Source of the DNA: Victivallales bacterium
GTDB lineage: Bacteria; Verrucomicrobiota; Lentisphaeria; Oligosphaerales; Oligosphaeraceae
Assembly (NCBI GenBank): GCA_017458805.1
Contig: JAFTAC010000327.1
Span: forward strand, 1-7,485
DNA: 7,485 nucleotides
Direction of reading: 5' to 3'
The notes under the pieces were generated by a model. The model did not search any database. It was not told where the DNA came from and saw only the letters and a list, made by a program, of their open reading frames with translations. Positions 1-6,047 of this stretch are shown one piece after another (positions within the stretch are counted from its first letter, which is position 1; the number at the start of each line of letters is the position of its first letter). The position numbers and the translations under genes are program-made.

Positions 1-171
1 AGGACAGAGCTTGCGGCACAGGACAGAGCTTGCGGCACAGGACAGAGCTTGCGGCACAGGACAGAGCTTGCGGCACAGGACAGAGCTTGTGGCACAGGAC
101 AGAGCTTGCGGCACAGGACAGAGCTTGCGGCACAGGACAGAGCTTGCGGCACAGGACAGAGCTTGGGGCAC
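1..171. repeat. 19-bp tandem repeat array (nine units), left edge cut by window
   Basis: Nine head-to-tail copies of the 19-base unit AGGACAGAGCTTGCGGCAC start at 1, 20, 39, 58, 77, 96, 115, 134 and 153. Only two substitutions are visible: T at 90 in copy 5, and a G in copy 9 (TTGGGGC). A decayed tenth start (AGGATAGAAG) runs to the tatA stop codon. The array may continue left of the window. Because 19 is not a multiple of three, translation cycles through all frames, so it is not coding. Sixteen bases, CAGGACAGAGCTTGCG, match 14 of 16 with the hairpin at 4620-4635, so the array appears to be a decayed, expanded relative of the repeats at 4617-4745 and 7349-7485. The near identity of the copies suggests recent expansion or ongoing homogenisation. 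There are no unique spacers, so it is not CRISPR. No T-tract follows a stable stem, so an intrinsic terminator is not supported. Confidence 0.95.
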
Positions 172-187
172 AGGATAGAAGTGGGCT

Positions 188-391
188 TTAGGTGTTGTCC
201 TGGTGCTGGTCGTTGGGGGGGGTGGTGTCTTCAGTCAGTTCCTTGCCTTCCTCGACGATTTCATTTTTTGCCTTTTTGAACTCGCTGGAGGCCTTTCCGA
301 GGGCGCGGGCGATTTCAGGGATTCGCTTGGCCCCGAAAATGAGGAGGATGACGAGAAGGATGAGGATTAGTTCTGTGTATCCGATGGACAT
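188..391 (-). CDS. tatA: Sec-independent translocase subunit TatA/E family
   Basis: This 67-residue protein is a pore or scaffold subunit of the twin-arginine translocase, which exports folded proteins across the inner membrane. It has a very short N-terminus, one hydrophobic segment (about residues 5-19, ELILILLVILLIFG), the FGAKRIPEIARALG hinge and start of the amphipathic helix (residues 18-31), a charged helix (SSEFKKAKNEIVEEGKEL) and a polar tail rich in D, N, Q and P. This is the normal TatA layout and length. TatB is less likely because the tail is short. The ATG at 391 is backed by a strong ribosome binding site, AAGGAG at 403-398, six bases upstream. It starts 19 bases after the ftsW stop and is the last gene of the cluster. 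No tatC is present in the window, so TatC must be encoded elsewhere. Confidence 0.93.
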   Translation of the reverse strand: MSIGYTELILILLVILLIFGAKRIPEIARALGKASSEFKKAKNEIVEEGKELTEDTTPPNDQHQDNT

Positions 392-397
392 GGGAAA

Positions 398-403
398 CTC
401 CTT
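398..403 (-). promoter_or_regulatory. Ribosome binding site of tatA
   Basis: AAGGAG on the minus strand lies six bases before the ATG at 391, inside the 19-base gap after ftsW. It is one of three clear Shine-Dalgarno sites in the cluster and fixes the tatA start. Confidence 0.85.
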
Positions 404-410
404 GTGGATG

Positions 411-1616
411 CTATTCCGTTGGGTTTTCGCGGATGTAGTCGTAGTTGGCCTTGCTGATGTTCAGGACAAGGCCGACGCACAGCATGACGGAGATGATGCT
501 GGAGCCTCCGTAGCTGACGAGCGGGGCGGTCACGCCTGTGGTTGGGCCGAGGCCGCAGACAACACAGAGGTTGTAGAGGGCCTGGAAGAGGATGTAGATG
601 CCCACCGCCATGGCGATGAGCACGCCCTGCCTGTTGTTGCACTGCTGGGCGATTTTGAAGGCGAGGACGGCAAATCCGAGGTAGAGCGCCAGGCCAGTGA
701 GGATGCCGAGGAAGCCGAACTCTTCGCCGATGACGGCGAAGATGAAGTCGGTCTGGGATTCGGGGATGCGGGAGTTTTTGAGCCTGCCCTTTCCGAGCCC
801 CATGCCATTGAGACCTCCTGATCCAAGGGCGCAGATGGAGCGGAGGAGCTGGTGGTTGTCGGCCTTGGCTTCACCCGTGGTGCTGGACTTGACCTGCTCG
901 TTTTTGTAGATATAGTTGACGATGCGCTGTCGTCGGTAGGGGGATAGGGAGATTCCGAGGACAACTAGGACAACCCCTATGAGCGCAGAGTAAAACAGGA
1001 ACTTAGCCCGTACCCCCGCAAGAAACATGATGGTGAAGACGATGACGCCCGTGATGATGGTGTTGCTCAGGGACTTGCCAAGAAAGATCAGAGCCATCAG
1101 AATGGCGGCATAGCAGAGCGGGATGAAGAAGCCCTCCTTGAGCGACTCGATTTTCATGGTGTCCCTCATGCCGTAGTAGGTGCCGAGGAAGAGAATGATG
1201 GCGAACTTTCCAAACTCGGATGGTTGGATGGTCATGGGGCCAAACCGCAGCCACCGAGCAGCGCCTTTGCTATAGACGACCAGCGGGATGTACCTTGCGA
1301 TGGCGGTGCCCCTCATGCCCGTGATTTTGGCAATCAGGCTAATGCCCAGGGAGGCAAACGTCAGGTAGGCTAGGGGGATAAGGACTAGTATCAGGATATG
1401 CTTGGCGTGTTTGGATAGGAAACTTGATGGCATATACGAGAGAACTGCAGCTGCAATCCACCCCAGCACAATCCATGCAATCTGCCTGTAGAGGTAGTCG
1501 TTGTCCGAAGTGGCGTATGTGGTCGAGTAGATTGCCAGAATGCCGCCAAGCAGAAGCAAGAGGACGTTCAGACTGAAGAGCGTGCTTGTGACGCGTATTT
1601 CAAGGAGTTTTTTCAT
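411..1616 (-). CDS. ftsW: SEDS-family peptidoglycan glycosyltransferase, FtsW-like
   Basis: This 401-residue multi-pass inner-membrane protein belongs to the FtsW/RodA/SpoVE (SEDS) family, which polymerises lipid II into glycan strands together with a class B penicillin-binding protein. About ten hydrophobic segments can be traced. Family blocks are clear: GAARWLRFGPMTIQPSEFGK (118-137), PESQTDFIFAVIGEEFGFLG (285-304), which contains the presumed catalytic Asp290, and GLGPTTGVTAPLVSYGGSS (355-373). YGGSS and the overall motif style favour FtsW over RodA, which usually has YGGTS, but this is not decisive. Two blocks differ from textbook forms: the usual HTDF is QTDF (288-291), and the usual (E/Q)PDxGT block reads KSLSNT (181-186). 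The first Met lies seven bases after the hydrolase stop, with no good Shine-Dalgarno sequence, so translation may be coupled. Neither murG nor mreCD/pbp2 is adjacent. Confidence 0.9.
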   Translation of the reverse strand: MKKLLEIRVTSTLFSLNVLLLLLGGILAIYSTTYATSDNDYLYRQIAWIVLGWIAAAVLSYMPSSFLSKHAKHILILVLIPLAYLTFASLGISLIAKITGMRGTAIARYIPLVVYSKGAARWLRFGPMTIQPSEFGKFAIILFLGTYYGMRDTMKIESLKEGFFIPLCYAAILMALIFLGKSLSNTIITGVIVFTIMFLAGVRAKFLFYSALIGVVLVVLGISLSPYRRQRIVNYIYKNEQVKSSTTGEAKADNHQLLRSICALGSGGLNGMGLGKGRLKNSRIPESQTDFIFAVIGEEFGFLGILTGLALYLGFAVLAFKIAQQCNNRQGVLIAMAVGIYILFQALYNLCVVCGLGPTTGVTAPLVSYGGSSIISVMLCVGLVLNISKANYDYIRENPTE

Positions 1617-1623
1617 AAGTGTA

Positions 1624-2538
1624 TTATCGTTTTATCCATTCGGCAAGCCTGTCTATCCAGGAGTCGATGGCAAGGCCGCGAACTCTCATGCCGTATCCGT
1701 GCCCGCCTTCGGGGTAGATGTGCATTTCGGCTGGGACGTGGTTCTGGAGGCAGGCGGCATAATAATTGATGGAGTTGAGGGGATGGACTGCGTCGTCCTC
1801 CGTGAGAGCCATGAAGACGGGCGGCGTCTCAGGCGTGACTTGCTTTTCGGGGGAGTACTGCTTCATCAGGTCGAAGGAGGGGGCCAGTCCGAGGAGGTTG
1901 TGGCGGGAGCCGATGTGGCAGTAGCCTTCATAGAGCGAGATGACCGAGTAGATGAGGATGCTGAAGTCGGGACGAGCCGAGATGGCGTTCAGAGCGGGGT
2001 TCGGGTCTTCCAGCAAGCCATAGAGCGTGGAGGCCGTTGCTGCGACGTGCCCGCCCGACGAGAACCCCATGACGCCGATTTTGTTCGGGTCAATGCCGTA
2101 CTGTGCAGCACGGGAGCGTACGAGACGGATGGAGCGCAGTGCGTCGGAAAGAGGCCCTTCGCGCCAGAGGCCGTGGCGTCCATCAGGGGCAGGGCAGCGG
2201 TATTGCAGTATGAAGGCGGAGATGCCCTGGCTGTTGAAGAAGCGTGCGATATCGTATCCCTCGTGGTCGATGGCGACGCCTGAATAGCCTCCGCCAGGGC
2301 AGACGACGACCGCCTTGCCAGTGTTGTTCTCCGCCTTCGCGGGAAACGCAGTCAGCGAGGGGATGCGGATGTTGGAGATGAAACGGCAGTAGAGTTTCTC
2401 GCCTCGCTCCTTCACGACTGGCGTGTTGTCGCCGTCAGGTTCGAAGCCTGGCACGCCCTCAGGCCAGATGAACTCCTCTTCTGGCACATCATACGGGGCA
2501 TCGTGCATTAACGCAAATCTGGTGGGGGTGTCGGCCAT
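1624..2538 (-). CDS. Alpha/beta hydrolase, BD-FAE / acetylxylan-esterase-like
   Basis: This 304-residue serine hydrolase resembles the BD-FAE and acetyl-xylan-esterase-like carbohydrate deacetylases. It has an N-terminal FIWPEGVPG block (23-31), of a kind common at the start of these enzymes. The oxyanion region is VVCPGGGYSGVAIDHEGYD (78-96), the nucleophile elbow is GFSSGG with Ser160, the acid is Asp248 or Asp249 in TEDDAVHP, and the likely catalytic His is His280 in PEGGHGYGM. No signal peptide is visible, so it probably acts in the cytoplasm, perhaps removing acetyl groups from imported oligosaccharides; the substrate is inferred. The ATG at 2538 follows AAAGGA (2553-2548) by nine bases. 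It lies 59 bases after cysNC, the widest gap in the cluster, and seven bases before ftsW. A general peptidase or lipase of the same fold cannot be excluded. Confidence 0.87.
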   Translation of the reverse strand: MADTPTRFALMHDAPYDVPEEEFIWPEGVPGFEPDGDNTPVVKERGEKLYCRFISNIRIPSLTAFPAKAENNTGKAVVVCPGGGYSGVAIDHEGYDIARFFNSQGISAFILQYRCPAPDGRHGLWREGPLSDALRSIRLVRSRAAQYGIDPNKIGVMGFSSGGHVAATASTLYGLLEDPNPALNAISARPDFSILIYSVISLYEGYCHIGSRHNLLGLAPSFDLMKQYSPEKQVTPETPPVFMALTEDDAVHPLNSINYYAACLQNHVPAEMHIYPEGGHGYGMRVRGLAIDSWIDRLAEWIKR

Positions 2539-2547
2539 GGGCGGGTA

Positions 2548-2553
2548 TCCTTT
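2548..2553 (-). promoter_or_regulatory. Ribosome binding site of the alpha/beta hydrolase gene
   Basis: AAAGGA on the minus strand lies nine bases before the ATG at 2538 and supports that start. The 59-base gap around it (2539-2597) shows no convincing terminator hairpin or promoter. Confidence 0.7.
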
Positions 2554-2597
2554 GTGAAGTTAATTGTGGTTTCTCTAGTATCTTAAACGTATGAGGT

Positions 2598-4538
2598 TCA
2601 CGAAATAATGAGCGGTTTGAGCCATTTAAGGAGTTTTTCCGTGCATTCATCGAGCGAGGCGGAAGAGGTGTCGAGGGTGAAATCGGGCTTTTCTGGCGGC
2701 TCGTAGGGCGCGTCAAGACCTGTGAAGCCCTTGATTTCGCCTGAGCGTGCCTTCTGGTAGAGTCCTTTGGGGTCGCGCTTCTCGCACACTTCCAACGGCG
2801 TGCTGACATAGACCTCGGAGAAGCGGTCGCCTCCGATGGTCTCACGTGCCGCCAGCCTGTCCTCGATGAAGGGTGAGATGAAGGCGGTGATGACGACGAC
2901 GCCCGCGTCGTTCATGAGGCTGGCGACCTCGGCGATGCGGCGGATGTTCTCCTTACGGTCTTCGTTGGAGAAGCCTAGGTCGCGGTTCAGGCCGTGGCGG
3001 ATGTTGTCGCCGTCCAGCAGGAACGCGAGAACTCCCTCCTGGACAAGGCGCTTCTCCAGCGCCTTCGCAAGTGTGGATTTCCCTGAACCGCTCAAGCCCG
3101 TGAGCCAGATGGTGTGTGCCTTATGCCCCAGAAGCCGCTCACGCTCCACAGGCTGGACGCCTGAGGCCACGCGCGTGATGTTGTCGGACTTCGGCTTCGA
3201 AGCCTTGGCAGCGTCCTCTGCGCTGGGCTTGTCCAAAATCATGCCTGCGGCGACGGTGGCGTTGGTGAGGCGGTCGATGAGGATGAAGGCGCCAGTCGCA
3301 TGGTTCTTCGCAAACGGGTCGTAGGCGATTTGTCGATGGAGCACCATCTTGACGCGGGCAATGCTGTTCAACTTGAGTTCAATTGGAACCTCGCGAGGTT
3401 TTTTGCGCATGGTGTTCACATCGACCTCGTAGCGTATCTTGTCGAGCGTGGCGGGTATCATGGAGCAGCAGTGCTTGATGAGGTAGTGGGAGGCTTCACG
3501 CGCGGGGGCTTCCGACATCCAGACCAGCATTGCGTCGAACTCGCTGTTCACCTTCGGGAGGTTGTTGACGGGGACGAGCATGTCCCCGCGCGAGACATCG
3601 ACTTCGTCCGCCAGCGTAACCACGATCGGCATGGGCGGGAAGGCATACTCCAGCTGGCCGCTCCAGTTCTGGACGGTTGCGATGGTGGTGGTCTGCTTGG
3701 ATGGCAGCACCATCACCTTCTCCCCTGGACGCATGACGCCCGAGGCCATCGTGCCCGCGAAACCGCGGAAGTTCAGGTTGGGGCGCATGACCATTTGCAC
3801 GGGAAAACGCATGTCAATGAAGTTTTGGTGAGAGGATATGTTGACGTGTTCCAGATGGTGCAGCAGTGTGGGACCGTTGTACCACGGCATGTTCTCGGAC
3901 TTGTCAACCACGTTGTCTCCCTTCAGCGCGGAGATTGGGATGAAGTGGACGTCCTTGAAGAAAAGCCTGGCGCTGAACGCATTGTACTCCTGGCGTATCT
4001 GCTCGTAAACCTCCTCCGACCAGTCCATCAAATCCATCTTATTGATGGCGATGATGACGTGCCCGATGCCCAGCAGCGAGACGATGAAGCTGTGCCGCTT
4101 GGTCTGCACCGTGATGCCGTGTCGTGCATCGACGAGGATGATGGCAAGCTCGCAGTTGGAGGCTCCAGTCGCCATGTTGCGCGTGTATTGCTCGTGCCCA
4201 GGGGTGTCCGCGATGATGAATTTCCGCTTGGAGGCGGAGAAGTAGCGGTAGGCGACGTCGATGGTGATGCCCTGTTCACGCTCCGCCTTCAGACCGTCCG
4301 TAAGCAAGGCGGGGTCGAAGTCGGTGCCTGTCGTGCCGTGGATTTTGGAATCGCGTACCACCGCCGCCAGTTGGTCCTCGTAGATCATCTTGGAGTCGTA
4401 TAGGAGGCGTCCGATGAGGGTTGATTTGCCGTCATCGACGCTGCCGCATGTGAGAAAGCGCAGCAGGTCCTTGTTGCGGTGCTGTTCCAGGTAGGCGTCG
4501 ATGTCCTTGGTGATGAGTTCTTGATCGGGGATTATCAT
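2598..4538 (-). CDS. cysNC: Bifunctional sulfate adenylyltransferase GTPase subunit / APS kinase (CysN-CysC fusion)
   Basis: This 646-residue fusion makes PAPS. The CysN half (about 1-435) is an elongation-factor-like GTPase that drives APS synthesis by CysD: P-loop GSVDDGKST (32-40), switch I region EREQGITIDVAYRYF (86-100), DTPGH (111-115) and NKMD (166-169), followed by beta-barrel domains. The CysC half (about 470-646) phosphorylates APS to PAPS: P-loop GLSGSGKST (481-489), DGDNIRHGLNRDLGFS (509-524), TAFISPF (551-557) and RDPKGLYQKARSGEIKGFTG (588-607). All key motifs look intact, and the length fits CysNC/NodQ proteins. The start at 4538 is 14 bases after the HAD stop, without a clear Shine-Dalgarno sequence. 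The partner gene cysD, normally directly upstream, is absent: that place is taken by sugar genes. No reductase of assimilation (cysH, cysIJ) is nearby, so PAPS here may serve sulfation rather than cysteine synthesis; that is inference. Confidence 0.96.
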   Translation of the reverse strand: MIIPDQELITKDIDAYLEQHRNKDLLRFLTCGSVDDGKSTLIGRLLYDSKMIYEDQLAAVVRDSKIHGTTGTDFDPALLTDGLKAEREQGITIDVAYRYFSASKRKFIIADTPGHEQYTRNMATGASNCELAIILVDARHGITVQTKRHSFIVSLLGIGHVIIAINKMDLMDWSEEVYEQIRQEYNAFSARLFFKDVHFIPISALKGDNVVDKSENMPWYNGPTLLHHLEHVNISSHQNFIDMRFPVQMVMRPNLNFRGFAGTMASGVMRPGEKVMVLPSKQTTTIATVQNWSGQLEYAFPPMPIVVTLADEVDVSRGDMLVPVNNLPKVNSEFDAMLVWMSEAPAREASHYLIKHCCSMIPATLDKIRYEVDVNTMRKKPREVPIELKLNSIARVKMVLHRQIAYDPFAKNHATGAFILIDRLTNATVAAGMILDKPSAEDAAKASKPKSDNITRVASGVQPVERERLLGHKAHTIWLTGLSGSGKSTLAKALEKRLVQEGVLAFLLDGDNIRHGLNRDLGFSNEDRKENIRRIAEVASLMNDAGVVVITAFISPFIEDRLAARETIGGDRFSEVYVSTPLEVCEKRDPKGLYQKARSGEIKGFTGLDAPYEPPEKPDFTLDTSSASLDECTEKLLKWLKPLIIS

Positions 4539-4552
4539 AATGGGGATTGGTT

Positions 4553-5320
4553 TTAGGGTAGCATATCAAAGGTGAACTCGGCAAGGTTGCCCAGTACCAG
4601 GTCGGGTTGCGCGAGCGCGCAGGACGGAGCCTGCGCTTCTCCATGCCGCGCGGGCTCAGCCCCGCGCAGAGGTGCGGGCTCAGCCCCGCGCAGAGGTGCG
4701 GGCTCAGCCCCGCGCAGAGGTGCGGGCTCTGCCCCGCGCAGATGCTGGCAAATAGCCACGCAAAACATGCCTGCTGCCTTGGCGGAGGCGATGCCCGCTG
4801 GCGCGTCCTCGAAGGCGATGCACTGTTCGGGGCGGGCGCCGAGGAGGTGCGCTCCTGCGAGGTAGCCGTCGGGGGCAGGCTTGCCGTTGGGGTAGTCTTC
4901 CCCGCCGACGTAGCCCTTCACGTAGGGGGCGAGTTCCAGCTTCTTGATGACGGCGGCGATGCGTTCCCGCGTGGAACCCGTGACGATGCCCACGGCGTAC
5001 CCTTCTGTGGCGAGGCGCTTGAGGAGTGTCACGGAGCCAGGTATGGAGATGTCGCGCGTCGCTGTCACACGTTCGTAATAGGCGACGGTGAAAGCCTCCA
5101 TCTCCTGGATGGTCGGGTAGGCGTCGGGCCAGCGTGAGTGGATGTCGCGGTATATTTCCTTCCAGGCGCGTCCGTATTCGATGCGGGTCACGTCTTCGAT
5201 GGTGACCTGAATCCCCTTGGCCGCAAGGGCGGCCTGGATGGCCTCGATCCAGATGGTCTCTGAATCGATGAGGGTGCCGTCCAGGTCGAAGAGGCAGGTG
5301 GTGATATCAGTACGGGGCAT
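4553..5320 (-). CDS. HAD-IA phosphatase (beta-phosphoglucomutase-like) with an in-frame repeat insertion
   Basis: This 255-residue HAD hydrolase probably dephosphorylates, or isomerises, a sugar phosphate. Motif I is FDLDGTLIDS (11-20, nucleophile Asp12, acid/base Asp14), motif II is IVTGST (112-117), motif III is Lys147 in NGKPAPDGY, and motif IV is AFEDAPAGIASAKAAGM (169-185). A helical cap lies at about 20-90. All catalytic residues are present. After FCVAICQ (186-192) comes a low-complexity block of about 44 residues (193-236) with LRGAEPAP repeated four times, then normal C-terminal sequence resumes at QPDLVLGNLAEF. Without the block the protein would be about 211 residues, close to usual for the family. 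The ATG at 5320 overlaps the end of the nucleotidyltransferase gene by 14 bases; a longer frame back to 5446 only reads through that gene out of frame. No Shine-Dalgarno sequence is clear, so coupling is likely. Whether the insert affects activity is unknown. Confidence 0.9.
   Translation of the reverse strand: MPRTDITTCLFDLDGTLIDSETIWIEAIQAALAAKGIQVTIEDVTRIEYGRAWKEIYRDIHSRWPDAYPTIQEMEAFTVAYYERVTATRDISIPGSVTLLKRLATEGYAVGIVTGSTRERIAAVIKKLELAPYVKGYVGGEDYPNGKPAPDGYLAGAHLLGARPEQCIAFEDAPAGIASAKAAGMFCVAICQHLRGAEPAPLRGAEPAPLRGAEPAPLRGAEPARHGEAQAPSCALAQPDLVLGNLAEFTFDMLP
4617..4649 (-). repeat. Hairpin repeat unit inside the HAD gene (minus orientation)
   Basis: The plus strand reads GCGCAGG, ACGGAG, CCTGCGC at 4617-4636, a perfect 7-bp stem with a 6-base loop, followed by TTCTCCATGCCGCG (4637-4650). 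Read on the minus strand, this matches the units at 7361-7393 and 7415-7447 (GCGGCATG, A or G, AGAAGCGC and so on) with few changes. The stem pair that is G:C in those copies is A:T here, a compensatory change. It is translated in frame as RHGEAQAPSCAL near the end of the insert. Confidence 0.85.
4650..4745 (+). repeat. 24-bp in-frame tandem repeat (four units) inside the HAD gene
   Basis: Units begin at 4650, 4674, 4698 and 4722. The first three are identical 24-mers starting GCGGGCTCAGCCCCGCGC and ending AGAGGT. The fourth has CTCTGC in the loop and ends AGATGC. Each contains the hairpin core with loop CTCAGC seen at 7428-7447, here in the opposite orientation to the neighbouring unit at 4617-4649. 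On the coding strand each unit encodes LRGAEPAP, so a gain or loss of copies would keep the reading frame. Confidence 0.93.
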
Positions 5321-6044
5321 GGTAGGAACGTTGTGCGAACTCGTAGCTTTCAAGGTTGCCGATGTCGTAGCGCCGTCCAGGCATCTCCATCGCATGGACG
5401 GGGGAGACGGTGGAAAGCCAGGCGATATAGCTGCCAGGCGCGTCATAGCCGCAGCCTGCCGCGAGACCTTGCTTGACCTTCGCCACGTCCTCCTTCACGA
5501 AGTAGTAGAAGGGCGGGCAGCACCAGTTGCTGGCTGGTTCGGCGGGCTTCTCGGTCATGGAGATGATGCGGTCGTTGTCATCGATGGTGGCGACACCCGA
5601 CTTGCGCAGGCGCGCGGTGTCTGCCTCCCAGTAGCGCATGACGCAGGAGGTTTTCTTGCGGCGCGTGTAGTCGAGGAAGGTCTGGAGGCTAAAGTCAAGC
5701 AGGTTGTCTCCCGCAACCACGAGGAGTTCCTCATCGAGCTTGCAGGTATCGATGGCGAGCGCGATGTCGCGCACGGCGCCGATGCGGTTCTCGTTGGAGG
5801 TGGTGCCGTCGTCGATGACGGTGATGGAGCCACCGTGGAGTCTCTGGGACCAGTCGTGGAAGTGGTGTGCGAACTTGTGGTTCGAGATGGCGATGAACTG
5901 GTCGATGTCGCCACCTCGCTTCAGGTCGTCGATGAGCCAGTCGAGGATGCTCTTTCCCTGTACCTCAAGCAAGGGCTTCGGGAAGTTTTCCGTGAGGGGG
6001 TAGAGGCGGGTGGCATATCCCGCTGCTAGAAATAGGCATTTCAT
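5307..6044 (-). CDS. Sugar-1-phosphate nucleotidyltransferase (NTP_transferase family)
   Basis: This 245-residue cytoplasmic enzyme couples a sugar-1-phosphate to a nucleotide to give an NDP-sugar and pyrophosphate. It starts with the nucleotide-binding loop LAAGYATRLYPLTENFPKPL (6-25), where the usual GxGTR is GYATR but Arg13 and Lys23 are kept. Metal and substrate motifs follow: VVAGDNLLDF (109-118, Asp113), a TEKP block (164-167), and a C-terminal RRYDIGNLESYEFA (224-237) that matches the usual W/YxDIGTxxxY ending. There is no left-handed beta-helix domain, so it is not GlmU-like. The nucleotide and sugar cannot be read from the sequence. The ATG at 6044 lies three bases after the kinase stop and has AGGAG (6057-6053) eight bases upstream. 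Its 3' end overlaps the HAD start by 14 bases. Next to the sugar kinase it suggests a two-step salvage route from a free sugar. Confidence 0.9.
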   Translation of the reverse strand: MKCLFLAAGYATRLYPLTENFPKPLLEVQGKSILDWLIDDLKRGGDIDQFIAISNHKFAHHFHDWSQRLHGGSITVIDDGTTSNENRIGAVRDIALAIDTCKLDEELLVVAGDNLLDFSLQTFLDYTRRKKTSCVMRYWEADTARLRKSGVATIDDNDRIISMTEKPAEPASNWCCPPFYYFVKEDVAKVKQGLAAGCGYDAPGSYIAWLSTVSPVHAMEMPGRRYDIGNLESYEFAQRSYHAPY

Positions 6045-6047
6045 TTG

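Noticed and set aside
1..171. CRISPR array
   Set aside because: The 19-bp units are directly adjacent with no unique spacers, and no cas gene is present.
1..187. Intrinsic terminator after tatA
   Set aside because: The repeat units form only weak stems and no T-tract follows on the minus strand. Where transcription stops cannot be told from this window.
49..279. Plus-strand ORF through the 19-bp array
   Set aside because: Its peptide is only the repeat read in successive frames (19-residue period), then antisense of tatA. It has no ribosome binding site or family match.
1540..2283. Plus-strand ORF antisense to the hydrolase gene
   Set aside because: The minus strand has all catalytic motifs of an alpha/beta hydrolase. 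The plus frame has none of its own.
3300..4403. Long plus-strand ORF (367 codons) antisense to cysNC
   Set aside because: It mirrors a strongly conserved CysN coding region. GC-rich codon use leaves the antisense frame open, and the peptide shows no recognisable domain.
5321..5446. Upstream extension of the HAD protein to an ATG at 5446
   Set aside because: The extra 42 residues are the nucleotidyltransferase gene read out of frame. HAD homologs begin a few residues before the DxDGT motif, which fits the ATG at 5320.
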